DNA from: Tulasnella sp. 424 | Taxonomy: Eukaryota > Basidiomycota > Agaricomycetes > Cantharellales > Tulasnellaceae | NCBI GenBank assembly: GCA_019633425.1 | Contig: WSUB01000103.1 | Span: 1 to 64,000 of the forward strand | Direction of reading: 5' to 3' | Length of the DNA: 64,000 bases | In this document: positions 1-12,325 of the stretch, piece after piece | How the letters are laid out: each line of letters starts with the position of its first letter | How positions within the stretch are numbered: position 1 is the first letter of the stretch | Translations under genes and position numbers: made by a program | The notes under the pieces: generated by a model | What the model was told of the DNA's origin: nothing | The model's database searches: none | The model's input: only the letters and a program-made list of their open reading frames with translations

Positions 1-3000
1 AGGAGGGTTGAATGGCGATGGGGGTGGAGGTTTGGCGGCGGCAAACTGTGATGATCCTGGGGTGATCTTTGGCGTTTAGGAAGTAGCATCCACGACCTTG
101 GACGGGCCAGCGGTACTAGCCGAGTCGAACAATTCTGGCGCAGGCATACCCGGTCGTGTGGCACAGCAACAGTATTGACCGTTTCTGGCATCGACGTCAT
201 AGCCAATCCAGCCGACGCGCCCATCACACCTTTTGAGCTCCTCTTTGACATCGTCGGACTTGGTGGTCCTCCATCAACAGCACCGCCCGCTGCTGGTAGC
301 TGATTTGCGGCGTTCAAATCGACCTTGGATCCACTGAACTGCAACCGCGTCGACGACGACACGGTCGATCCATCCGTCATCCGATGAGGCAGAGCCCGAG
401 CCGCCAACTCAATCTGTCCCGAGTGTTCCATCAACTGCCTCATCGCCTACTGAGTCTGCTGGACTTGCTGAACGCAGAGCGCTCCATCCCTTGGAGATAC
501 ACCGGATTCGCTTGTGGTGGATTGCACGGTTGATGGGGTGATGCCTTCGCCTTCGGGCAGTTTGAACGCCTCGGTGGTGTCGCGGTTGTACGCGAACGAC
601 TGCGCGACCATCCCATCCTTCACGTGTTGGAAGTCCGAGTTTGCAATGACCTTTTGGCCAACACCCACAGCGAGTTCAACCCAGAACATCGAGCCCTTAC
701 CACGTTTACTCTTGACGCCAAATCTACGAGAAAAAGCCCGTCAGTCTCTGTTATCCGTCGACGAGCGGTCTCTCGTACCTTCCCCCGCTCAACCTCACAA
801 TATGCTTCGACAGCGTCAACCCAAGCCCAGTCCCCTTCCCACCTTGGAACCTCCCCAAATCCGTCTGAACGTACGGCGAGAACAGCTTCGATCCGAATAA
901 CAATGTGATCTTGGCAGGGAGACACGCGCGACTCCAACGCCGCCAACCGTTCCCCTGTGAGAGGCGGTGCCTCAATGTCATGGGAAGCCCAAGGGTCGCG
1001 ATTTTCAAAGTCGTCGTCGTCGTTTCCGAGGGGAGGGCAATCGTCATCGTCGTCTTCATCGGTACGGGGTTTGATGGGTGTAGGAGACGAGTCGCCAACT
1101 GCTGTGGTCCCGTCCTCCACGGCACCGAATCCGGGAATGAGCAACTTGGTCTGAACCGTAATCTTGCCACCAGTCGGAGTGAACTTGCAAGCATTGCTAA
1201 CGTGCCCCAAAGGCCCCGCGCAGCAAGCCGTTAGTTCTAAAAGTACTGCTCGAATGAGGGACACCTACCTCGCTAAGTTCGTCACAACCGGTGTTTATCA
1301 CCCACGATAAGTCCAGCATTTCATCATCCCCATCCTGAAGCAGCTAGGCGATCCGCTCTTCTGTCACGCCCTTTGCGCGATACAAGGCTGCCCTCGCCAT
1401 GATGTCGATTTGAGAATCAAGTTCCGTGACCAATTCTTGTCCGAGCGCCTGAGATACCAATCGAAGAGGTACGAGCATGCTTTTGACGACTTTATGGAAC
1501 GCGTATGGCTTGGAGACCGACTTGAACCGTCCCGAGTCCATGCGGTTGCTGGAGTTGAACGCACGAGAGTCAAAGGTCAGTTAGAACCCTGTCAGGGTGA
1601 AAGCAGATCCACGCACCAGTTCAGGACGTCATTGAGAACCTTGCTCATCATGTTTAGCGATCCCTCCAGCGTGGTGTACTCGATATCGTCCGGTGCGAAG
1701 AATCCTGTAGCTTGCATGTTCTGCACGGCTAGTACTGTTTTTGACACAATGTCAGTCCCTTCCCCCACTATCGACAGCGGCCTTGCGGATGCGACTCACA
1801 AGCGGTATTTAACGGCACTCTAATTTCATGGAAAATATAACTCGAGAACCGTTTCTTCGAATCCGCAGCTCTACTCTCCCTGACTTGAGCTCTCTGAGTC
1901 GCCCGGCACTGCACTTTCAACCGATCTCGCATGGTATACAGAGGTCGTTCGGCGGCCTCGCTGGTGTATTGGACTCAAAGCAAGGACACCGTATACAGGA
2001 GGTAGTTGAGGAAGTTGCGAACTGGGGTGAATTAAGGGTGGAGTAAGCACCGTCAGGAAAAGGAGTTTACTCAGCCATGCGGAACGGTACGTACTCCATG
2101 TCCTCTTTACCCAAGTCCTATCGCAGCATGTAAAGAAAATAACAGCTGTAAGTGACTCGCGGAAGAATCAACGAGCCAGAAGCGCCTTACACGGAACCAT
2201 TAAGTACGGCGTTCAACACAGCCATGAATGCTCCCATAAGCCTGTTCTGGCCCAGAGCAAAGAGCCCGATCACGGGATATGCACTCGTGTAGCTGGGGGA
2301 GAGGTCGACCATCAATGCAAAAGGCTTGGATGATCGGAGGATTTGGCAGAGACTTACAAAAACACTCCCAGCAACTCCTTTAACTTGCAGTCCGTCACCA
2401 TCCTGCCAGCGACAAGTGGTAAATCATTAAGGATACGGAATCAGGGTATAGAGAAGGAACTTACTCTGCCTTGTTGTAGTATTCACAAAGTTGAAGTAGC
2501 AACAGGGCTGAAAATCGAAAGATTGTGGTCAGCTATGGTGAGGAATCGTTGGGAGAGTGCTAAGCGCATACCGTATGCGTACCACGACCAGACCACAAGA
2601 GCCATGAACATTTGTTGGATCTGGGGGTGAGCTTTTGGCCAATCGAACACGATCATCACCGGTAATGGGATGACGAAGCAAGGAGATATCTGATACGTTG
2701 CCGTCATTCAACGCTGATCGAAACAAGCTGCACAATGCAGGTGAGCGCTTACCACTCATGACAGTAGAACATCTTGTCTGCAAGGATTAGAGTTTCTCGT
2801 GGAATGAGGATACAAATGAGGACCTGCCAAAGTATCAGGGACGCCAAGTTAATCTTATCAGCAATCCTAATCTCTGGCAAAGTTCCCCGTTTCCAACAAA
2901 CGTTTGCTACTCACCGGTTGAGCACTAAGACGAGCGACCCGGCGAGCGAGAGGCCTTTCATCGAGTAGTATGTCTCCTTCTTGTCCTGCCTTTCCGCCGC

Positions 3001-3665
3001 CCCATCAAAGAACTTGGTGAAGAAGACCCGGTTAAGCGAGCTCGACACCCGAAAGCGAAGAGCATTCATGAATGTGACGAAGGCCATCATCCCGCGACGC
3101 GAATGGACACTGTCGTGATCCGTGCCATGCGTTCCATGGATCCCGCTGGTCCCACTCTTCTACGACGTTCCACCGTGGTCTGAAGGTTGAGTGACGCTCC
3201 TCGTCCCACCATCCAGGAAGAACACGTTGTCCATCATAATCCGGTTCACTCCCTCCTCCTCGGGGTTGGATCCATCCTTCTCGTTCGCAGTGGGCAGTAA
3301 GCTCTGTTCGCCCTTGCTGTCCGAGGTGCCGTTACTTTCGGTGACGAGCAAGGATTCGGAGATGTTGCTCCCAGCTCTCAATCGTTTTTTGAAGCGTGAC
3401 TAGCGAACTCGTACGCCCGTGCCGATAGCTTCGTCGGTGAAGGTAGTGGTCTTTTTGCTGGCGTTGGAAGTTGGACTGGAGGGACTGGAGGTGGCATTAC
3501 GGAGGCCTCCTCAAGTAGCTGTGACGGGTGGAGGAAGTTCGACGTCCTTCCTCCTAGAGCCTTTACTCGTAAAACAGGTCGTCCGGGTACAGTACGTTCT
3601 CCCGAAGGAGTTGCTTGGAAGACGCTGAGTGGATCCCGGGTTTGGGGGGAGTTTGGGGATGGCAA
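1..3665 (-). pseudogene. HK-A: decayed hybrid histidine kinase copy, truncated by window edge
   Basis: This is a paralog of the intact HK-C gene (25703-29947); base 1 aligns with about 26318 of HK-C, so the receiver domain lies outside the window. The histidine box is still readable near 1810-1850 (FHEIRVPLNTA), as are the N-box remnants and the GKGTGLGL box. Several lesions are visible against HK-C. A GAA codon has become TAA at 76-78. One G is missing near 160, which shifts the frame. About 54 bp is deleted near 888, removing the DTGVGI (G1) ATP-binding motif and its surroundings. The N-terminal low-complexity region (about 3160-3665) lies in mixed frames. I call it a pseudogene with good confidence. 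The upstream limit is uncertain because the first exon is not conserved. Confidence 0.85.
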
Positions 3666-6600
3666 ACGTCAAAATGAATTCGACCCTGAATGGCAGCCCA
3701 GTTGGACAACACGACTCGGGCTTTTGCGGGGCGCTTTGATCTTCCATTATGCATCACGGCCAACAGGATCCCCAAATCTAATCAAATGCGAACCATACAA
3801 TATGTACAGAAAAAGACACATATCTCACTTTGCCCAACGTCTCTCACTCCGCAGGCACGGGACCCCGAATACTCCCCCTCACCTCTCCAATAAGTTGAGG
3901 TGGCCTCGAGAAGTACAACGAACCTACCCCACATAAGTGAGGACAATCAATTCAACTTGAACGACAACTTTTGTGATAGAGAATGGAATGACGGCACCGT
4001 GCGTTCGCGGGGGCCAGTGGAGCACGTCTTGTCCACTCCCCTCCTCGTTCCATGGCCACCCTTTGTCACAACAAACGAAATATGCCTAACTGTATGGACG
4101 TGTATTATACACGGGAAGTATTCTCCGTCACGGTGGTCTCTCATTGCCGCCGGTCCACTCCCCCAGCTGGAACCCAACGACCCGTGCCCCGCCGCGGGAG
4201 CCTTGTAACGCATAACAAGGCACCTCGAGAGCTCGTGTTGCATATACACGGGAAAGCACATTTTGCCAATCTGTCCTAGCTGCGTCGTACTGCAAGAACA
4301 GCATGACAAAAAAAAACAATCAAGGGAGGGCGATAAGACATGCACATATCCGACACGAGGAGCTCCGAAACCCTACAGCCAAGGCGATCTAATAGAGGAT
4401 GCAGACAGTACTTCAAATACGGGATGGGTTTAAAGGCAAAGAGGAGAATTCAAAGGGGCCACCTACGAAGCGCCTAAAAGTCTCCCCACGATTGTGGGTA
4501 ACCCAATTCAATAACGGGGAAAGGGTAAATAGGAATCTGTCTATGGATGCAGTAGAATACTTTGAGGAATTACAGACACCCTTCGTCAAACGTCGTAAAA
4601 GGTATGACCAGATTTGCGTCACCGTGCATTTCATGCGGCAAGAATCCCTTGACACGCTTCATCCGTCCCACCCCCCGCTCTGAACCTGAGGCACTGTGTT
4701 GCAACTCGAACTAGGACATGCATAATCCTGTGCATTCTGTTTGTCGTTGTGACCTGGTCACTGAAGTCGACCGAACTTGATGCGAATGCAACGACCCTCG
4801 TTGCGATTTCCTCATCGACTCTTGTATCACCGGTTTCGTGCGATTAGCAAACCTGGCGGTCTGTTCAATTAAAGGAAGAGCTCAAAGTCAGGCGTCCCGG
4901 AAGAAGCGACGGGATAAGAGTATTTTTTCGATCTTCTCCTGGGGGACGCTAACTTGTCTATCAAATCACCATGATACTTGGACTACTAATATTGTGAGGA
5001 GTACCGGATGATCCCTTGTGTAATACTTTGGTTTCGGGTACCCCTCCGTGTTGTGCGCGTCCGATTCGATTACACATGCAAAGTTCACTTCTAGTGCAAG
5101 TCTGTCGCATCCCGCGAACCTAGAAGACCCTTCGCTTCGGACACGTGCTCGACCAGCACAATTTTTTGGCATCTAAATTGGGCGTTAGGCTGTGGTCTAT
5201 TGATAAACAAGTGAGATCTGTCGATTGGGGGGCGATTGGACTCGCAACGGGTGGTCCCCCGACTTTCTTCTCAGTAGGACTCCGCTGAAAGAGCGCGCTT
5301 CCTTCTGACTTCGTGTTTCGCGATCGATCGATCTCGGTATTAGTGAGGGCAGAGCAGGACCAAATGACATTACCTATCCCTACAAATCCGATGCAGAGCC
5401 CATGATTCACATTTCCCCACAACGCGCTATCAAAGTCTCTAACCAGGGCCTTTGACCCAGTCCACGTGCTCTAGGTGCTGATAGAAGTATTCTAGCGCGA
5501 AAATTGCATCCCCTTTTCCCCATTTTTACTTGTATTGTTCAAGGTCGTGAATCCATCGACGGGTGGATGGCATGTTGCCGTATGTACACAAGGGGCTGCT
5601 TCCATGTTGCCGCAGGTTGCCGCGTGCTTTGTTAGCGTTGCCATGGTATTCACGAGAATCTTCCTAAGGGTAAAATACCACACCACCTTCGGTAATCGTG
5701 TTTGAGACTCTTCACCCTTTGTTGCAGTGATACAATGAAAGTCCTTGCCGAATGTAGGCGGCCGGACTGCTATGGAGCTTCTGGGGGAGTTCTACGGAGC
5801 AGCTACAAGTTCCGAGCGACACTAGGCAATCAGATCTACACTACGTTGAAAGCAAAACACGTCACGAAGAGTTTTCCTTAGTGTTTCATTGCGTCGTTTT
5901 CGAAGTAGCATGAGTGCGGAGGCGTTGAGCGACCCTCGAACGGCCATGAAGCCCCGCGACCCAATCTGGCTAGTCAGCTCACTTCACTCTAGAAAGGCTG
6001 TGACTGATACGGTCTATATTCACGGGAAATTGTGGCGCGGTGCCGATCCCGCGCTGACTTCGGGTGGGGAGGCCAGCCACGCAGTTCCGAAAGCGATCCC
6101 CGACTCAAGATGAAACTGATGAAATGAGCTCCGTGCCGTGAAGACCCAGAACTCCAGGATCGGGTTTCGGTCGCTGCGGGGGGCTTGTGCGTCGTGTGTT
6201 GGGAAATTGTGGCTTTTTCTTTATTTGGAAATATTAGATCCGGCTGCGTGCAAGTTGCTACGAGCATTATCCGGGGCAAACCCCTCGACCGTTGAGAGTT
6301 GACCAAGGGATAGCTTACCAGGATAGGAATTTATCGAAACTTTTATGATGGACGGTGACGGTCAAAGGGTCTGCATAAACCCGGGCTCTCCTTCAAGTTG
6401 CGCCGTGAGAGGAGCAAAGCAGAGCACGCACAGCCGCATGTTCGTTTTCCGTCCTCACTCGCACAACTCGGCACCCCCGCTTCAAGAAATCCTTCAACTC
6501 ACTCTCCGAGAACACGACCCTTTGTTTTGCCGTGGACAGCACAGGTCTACCGATGCAGGAAGGTGGCTGCAGTGCAAGGATCTGGAGGGCCCAAAGCCTC

Positions 6601-6879
6601 AAGCGCAACATTTTGCCGGAATACTGCGTCGAAAACACGTGGTAGAAGCGGCGAGGGCGAGCGGTATTGGCGAAACGTACTCATAGTCCATTGGAAATAG
6701 GAGGCGTTTAGGTACGATGCGCTCTTGATTTTTAAACGGTGGAAGAAACCGCTGACTTGTGGTCGAATCCTCCAGAACTCCTTCCCTCTCGTCTCTCTCC
6801 ATCGCAAATCCTTGGCCCGTAACCGTTTCATACCCCCTTTTCCCTGGTCATCTTTCAACCGTATACGACTCAGCTCGAC
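3666..6879. other. Spacer of duplication unit 1, no gene recognised
   Basis: I see no convincing gene. The stretch from about 4690 to 6879 is homologous to 18185-20274 in the second unit, so it is part of the segmental duplication. Short blocks near 3930-4030 also match 16840-16950. Small open frames here are not shared in frame between the two copies. Confidence 0.6.
6600..6879 (+). promoter_or_regulatory. Upstream block of TPRK1 with CACGTG box
   Basis: This block just before the TPRK1 start is conserved upstream of all three TPRK copies. It contains a palindromic CACGTG (6636-6641) followed by a G-rich stretch and GGTATTGGCGAA. TPRK3 has the same CACGTG at 42696-42701. TPRK2 has CACATG at 20031-20036, 239 bp before its ATG, the same distance as in TPRK1. 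CACGTG is the known core for bHLH and bZIP factors; a role here is inference. Confidence 0.4.
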
Positions 6880-9800
6880 ATGTCGGACAGCCTCCCACAC
6901 CAGCCGACAGGACCTCAAAGCCGACGCAAGGCTGTAAGTCCTCCCCGCACGCGAAAGCGGAAGTACGCACTGACGTGGAAACTTTAAGCGGGAGATTCTT
7001 GACGGGTTGTTCTGGCGCCGAATCGACCCCAGTACAATCAGAATGACAGACTCCAAACCATGTGCAAGAGGCGGGCAAGGGACGATCGTCGCTGGAACTA
7101 GAATTCTTCCTGAAGAAGTCGCGACATGGATCCCTGAACAGTTCCTGAAAACGTTCCTTGAGAGGAAATTGGCGATTAAAAAGCTCGAATGGAATCGTGA
7201 GGATACCGAAGCATCGGCCAAATTTTTCAATGTATGGTTGTCTTCACACGTTCCCTTCATTATTCTAATTACCCCTGCACCAGTCTTTCGCCTACGAGCT
7301 CAGTATAATGGCCAGCCTTTCTCACCCCAAAATTGTCAAATTCCTCGGTTTTGTCGAGGACATGGAGAAGGGCGACGCTTGGATCGTTTTACCTTGGGAA
7401 CCGAACGGAAACGTTCGAGAGTTTCTAGCGTCCGGGGAGTGGGACATCCCCGAACGTTTATCCTTGGTGAGCGTGTGTCGTCCGTGCCATTAATGTTGAG
7501 TGATATGAACGAATCATCGACTTAGATTCAAGATGTAGCCGAGGGCGTGGAGTACCTACACACGAGACAACCTCCGATCTGCCATGGCGACCTCAAGTCG
7601 GTGAGTCCATCAAGCAGCCGTTTGAGATGCTGTGCACTCAATGGCCGGTGTTTCAGATGAACATCCTAGTCAGCTCCTCGTACCACGCAGTGATCACGGA
7701 TTTTGGATCGGCCCGGACTAAAGGAAACCTCGACCTAAAGACAGAGGACGGTGATTCGGGGTCACCGCGCCGAGAAACCATCGACGACATTGTCCAAGAA
7801 CTAATTTCTCCGAAAATCAAATTCAACCGGTCCACCTTGGAGCTCACCTTGACGGGACCCGGGCATACATTGCGGTGGACAGCCCCTGAGGTGTTGAAGA
7901 GCGAGGTGCAAGATTTACGTAGCGATATGTGGGCTCTCGGCTGGATATGCTGGGAGGTAAGTACGCAATGGGCTGGAGGATCCTCAACGCCTTTTGCTCA
8001 CATGTATGATTATGCTTTAGGTCTTTACCGGTAAAATCCCGTTCGAAGAACTCAGAGACACCGTCGTTATATGCAGGGTTACAAAAGGAACATTGCCAGC
8101 GATCCGGGAGGAAGCCGGCCTGTCCCATATTCTCCAGTTGTGCAGCTTAATGACGGATTGTTGGATGTCAAACCCAGTGGAGAGGATAGATGCCTCAACG
8201 TTTCGGCAAAAGGTTCACTTCATGGTGAGTGCGTTGATGGAGGACTACGTCATCGATTGTTAAACAACCGGCGGATCAGCCATCTGCGACCCCTTCGGCC
8301 GATAGATCTGGCGGTGCGAAAGTAAGGTCCGCAGCCTTGTTATGTGAACTAGGAGCGATATATCAGCTACAGGACAACAATGTGGACGCCGAGGCCCACT
8401 ACCAGTCGGCCATCGAGGTTGCGACTGGAACGAAGGACGAGAGGGCGAAGGCAAACGCGCTGAATGGTCTTGGAGAGATCTATCGTGCTCAATCGAGGAA
8501 TCAAGAAGCAGGGGAGGCGCTGAAGGAAGCTCACGAGATCCACTGTCGCATCGAGAATGAGCTGGGTGCCGCGAAGGCGTTGGGCGGTCTGGCCGAGATC
8601 TACAGTGCTCAGTCGAGAACCCAGGAGGCGGCGAAGGCGTGGAAGGAGGCACACGAGATCCACTCCCGCCTCGGGAACGACCTGGGTGCGGCGAACGCAT
8701 TGCTCGGCTTGGGGACTACCTATCGCGCTCGGTCGAGGAACCGAGAGGCGCAGAAGGCTTTCATGGACGCTCACGAGATCTACTCCCGCATCGGGAACGA
8801 CCTGGGTGCGGCGAACGCGTTGGATTGTTTGGGAACGATCTACTGTGAACAGTCGAAGAACCGAGAGGCGGAGAAGGCTTTCATGGACGCTCACGAGATC
8901 CACTCCCGCGTCGGGAACCACCTGGGGGCAGCGAACGCGTTGGGCGGTTTGGGAGAGATCTACCGTGTACAATCGAGGAATCGAGAGGCGGAGAAGGCTT
9001 TCATGGACGCTTACGAGATCCACTCCCGCATCGGGAACGACCTGGGCGCGGGGAACGCGTTGGATTGTTTGGGAACGATCTACTATGCACAATCAAATAA
9101 CCGAGAGGCAGAGAAGGCTTTCATGGACGCTCACGAGATCCACTCCCGCATCGGGAACGACCTGGGTGCGGCGAACGCGTTGGACGGCTTGGGAGAGATC
9201 TACCGTGCACAATCGAAGAATCGAGAGGCGGAGAAGGCTTTCATGGACGCTCGCGAGATCCACTCTCGCATCGGGAACGACCTGGGTGCGGCGAACGCAT
9301 TGCAAGGCTTGGGGAATACCTATCGCGCTCTGTCGAGGAATCGAGAGGCGGAGAAGGCTTTCGTGGACGCTCACGAGATTCACTCCCGCATCGGGAACGA
9401 CCTGGGTGCGGCGAACGCGTTGGACGGTTTGGGGGATACCTACCGCGTTCAGTCGAGGAATCGAGAGGCGGAGAAGGTCTTCATGGACGCCCACGAGATC
9501 CACTCCCGCGTCGAGAACGACCTGGGTGCGGCGAACGCATTGTTCGGCTTGGGGAATACCTATCGCGCTCAGTCGAGGAATCGAGAGGCGGAGAAGGCTT
9601 TCATGGACGCTCACGAGATCCACTCCCGCATCGGGGACGACGTGGGTGCGGCGAACACGTTGGACGGTTTGGGGAATATCTACCACGTTCAGTCGAGGAA
9701 TCGAGAGGCGGAGAAGGCCTTCATGGACGCTTACCAAATCCACGCCCGCATCGGGAACGACGTGGGTACGGCGAACGCGTTGGGCGGTTTGGGAGAGATC

Positions 9801-10769
9801 TACCATACACAGTCGAGGAATCGAGAGGCGGAGAAGGTTTTCATGGACGCCCACGAGATCCAATCTCGCATCGGGAACGACCTGGGTGCGGCGAACGCAT
9901 TGCTCGGCTTGGGGAATAGCTATCGCGCTCAGTCGAGGGATTCCGAGGCTGAAAACGCTCTCAACCAAGCCCACAAGATCTACTGTCGCATTGGAGACCC
10001 TCGGGGTACCGACAACGCGTCACGCAGCCTTGCAATGCTCTATAGCAGCCAGCACAGATACGACGCTGCCGAGGCGTGCTACCGCCAGGCAGCTGCTTCT
10101 TATGGTCCAGATGACGCGGGTGACAGCAGAGCCAGAGCGCTACTAGCCCTTGGGAAAGACCATCACGCCCAGTGCCGATACTCCGACGCGGAGGAGACTG
10201 CAAGCGAAGCCCTTGCCATATGGATCAGCACTGCTGACGAAGAAGGTCAAGCCGAGGGTTGTCTGCTTTTATCACAGATCTTCAAGTCTCAATCACGGCA
10301 CAACGAAGAAAAAGAGGCCCTCATTCAAGCCGAAGCTGCATTTGCTCAAATTGGCCGTGATGGACCTCGCGCAGCGACCTTGGATCGGATCGGCGATATC
10401 CACCTCGCGCAGAGCAAATACGACGAAGCAGAGGACTGTTACCGTCTTGCTCAAGCGATATTCTCGAGCCTGGACGATGTTCGCGGTGAAGCTACCGAGT
10501 TGTTCAGTCTCGGGGTGTTGTACGGTAGCCAGGATCGACATGGCGAGGCGGAGGAGTGCTTCGCTGACGCGCGCGTTGCATATGCGAGGGTTCTCGACGA
10601 GGAAGGTGAAGCAAAGGCCTTGGATGGACTGGTGGTTGCATATGGTCGGCATGGCAAGCTCGATGATGCGAAGGTGGCTTGTATTGAAGCTCGGGGGATC
10701 TACAGGCAAATGGGCCGACCGATGAGCGAGGCGTGTGCAAGGCATTGGAACTCTCTCCAAAGCTTGTAA
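6880..10769 (+). CDS. TPRK1: protein kinase fused to TPR repeat array
   Basis: Seven exons join in frame: 6880-6933, 6989-7231, 7284-7466, 7526-7600, 7657-7956, 8021-8224 and 8280-10769, giving about 1182 residues. The kinase (about residues 30-350) shows GGQGT, the AIK lysine K82, HGDLKxxN (D182, N187), DFG (D200), TAPEVL and CWMSNPVERID. The HRD arginine is glycine, so it is a non-RD kinase, tyrosine-kinase-like or TKL. The rest is about 20 TPR units of 40 residues; units 3-12 are nearly identical, the last six diverged. No signal peptide or membrane segment is seen, so it is probably cytosolic. It likely signals by phosphorylation after ligand or partner binding by the TPR array (inference). 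It converges on HK-B. Exon phases all agree, so the model is firm; function is not known. Confidence 0.88.
8463..10022 (+). repeat. In-frame array of thirteen 120-bp TPR units
   Basis: Thirteen consecutive 120-bp units encode 40-residue TPR motifs of the form xGLGxxYRAQSRNREAEKAF followed by MDAHEIHSRIGNDLGAANAL. The period is exact, with no indels. Units from 8703 to 9902 are nearly identical at DNA level. Differences cluster at the first two residues and at positions 5-6 and 8-13 of each unit. Confidence 0.95.
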
Positions 10770-12325
10770 CAACCGATGGGATTGCTGTTGGCAGGTCTAT
10801 TCCAGTCGTGACTGCCGCTTTCTCTGTGATCAGGTGGGTATCTGTGTTGCGATTGCAATGCGCTGAAGCTCTGCCCCCGGAACTAACGACCTATGCTTTC
10901 CAGGCGATTTATCTAATTCGTACGCTTTCTCTGACAGCATCGCTCTCCTCCGTCTCGTTCAAAGTGTTGCTCATATTCCCTCTATTCGCATGCTAATGTT
11001 TCCCCGATGTTCTTTGCCGTCTTCGCATGTGCTTGTCGTTCTCCTATCTCTTTTTTAGACTAAGTAGTGTTTCTTGCCCTCGGTAAACTTTCACTTCTGA
11101 ATGCACGTGCTTCGGTGTTGTTGTCACGTGTGGTATACTGGCTGATAAGCGGAGTTATATCGATGGGCATCGTCGAAAGTCAACGCATTCCCTTAATTCG
11201 GGGTGACATCATCTCTCCTCAGAGATTTCTATCCTTGTCATACTTGCCCTTGAGGTACTCGCCCATCACTGCGCCACCGACGGGGTGAGTTGACTGCGTG
11301 CTGACGTTGGGGCCTTCGTTTCTTTCTGACGAATCCGTTCCAAACGCAAGAGTGGCTCTCAAGTTATCACTCATATAGTAAATGAAATGGCCGACTTGCC
11401 TTGACAACGGTTCGTTCATGTACCTGACCAACCTAACAACCGCCCTCCTGTCTTTGGCCCTTACTCATCCAGATCCTCCCCTTGTAAGCGCTGCGGTTTT
11501 CTGACTATCCTGCCCGTATTGCACCTTCACTTTTAAGTTTTTCCCGCATCCCGGAAAGTTAGATATAATTTCGGAAATCCGGCGCCACCTACTGTAAATT
11601 TAGATTAAAATTTGTACCCTACCAGGTTCCCGACGCTTTCTGTCACGGCCAGTGGTCGAAATTTTCGATAACAGTAGAAGGTCGCCAAAGAGCAATACAA
11701 AATATTTTAGATAACGGGAATGGAGGGCGGGAGGTACCGTAAATGATATAATTTGGCCCTTTTGGGCCCTTTGTTAGATATACACTGGTACATTTCTGAG
11801 TCTGAATAACGGTACCATTTGCAGGAGCCCCCGGGGTTCTGTCCGGCCTTTGTACGCTCAGTATTAAGTGATCGCCCAAGGGAGCCTGAACTCTGTATGG
11901 GACGTCAGAGTGGGGGATGTGGGCTTTCATATCCGCCCCCAAATCCCTGTCTCACAGAGGGAGGACAATATGTCGTGCCTTAACTTGTCTCATTTACGTT
12001 GACACCAGAATTGCATAAGATGCTTAATTAAGGGGAAGAGACAAAGCAGAGCGATCAGCCAAGAACAACCCACGGAAACAGAACGAAGAAAGAGACCGAC
12101 GTGAACGCGGAGCGCGGAGGAGCGCGGAGCAGCGAGCCAAAACAGGACTTCTTCCAAACGCCCAAGAAGACAAACCACATTAGTTCGTAACGAAATCCAA
12201 GGAACGACAAACGTTAACTTTGGAGAAAGTAGAAAACGTATATGTATGTAACAGGATAAGTTAGGAAACAAAATAGCCCCTTGTCGAAAAAAAAGAAGAT
12301 ATGAGCAACGTGTGGATTTGATGAA
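10770..12325. other. Intergenic spacer, convergent 3' ends (unit 1)
   Basis: Homologous to 24083-25702 of the second unit but shorter, because it lacks the insertion that carries an inverted-repeat element there. The first 150 bp may be the TPRK1 3' UTR, since it is conserved after all three TPRK copies. No gene is recognised. Confidence 0.6.

Noticed and set aside
1005..1065. GTC/ATC-rich microsatellite-like stretch (also 13030-13085 and 27380-27440)
   Set aside because: It encodes an acidic Asp-rich loop (DEDDDDDCPPLGNDDDDFEN) of the histidine kinase HATPase region and is kept in all three copies, so it is coding low complexity.
9093..9974. Long antisense open frames in all TPR arrays (for example 293 codons here, 250 codons at 21920-22672)
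   Set aside because: Same cause: a stop-free repeat unit read in reverse. The product is a repeated VPDAGVDLVSVHESLLRLSI pattern with no start or splice logic of its own.
8463..10022. Regularly spaced repeats resembling a CRISPR-like or satellite array
   Set aside because: There are no unique spacers, the period equals 40 codons, and the units translate as TPR motifs inside a spliced gene in a eukaryote.
8557..10146. A 529-codon open frame (+2 relative to TPRK1) across the TPR array
   Set aside because: The repeat period is 120 bp, a multiple of three, and the unit has no stop in this frame, so an open frame simply repeats. The Arg/Trp-rich product has no sense, and the correct frame gives clear TPR motifs.
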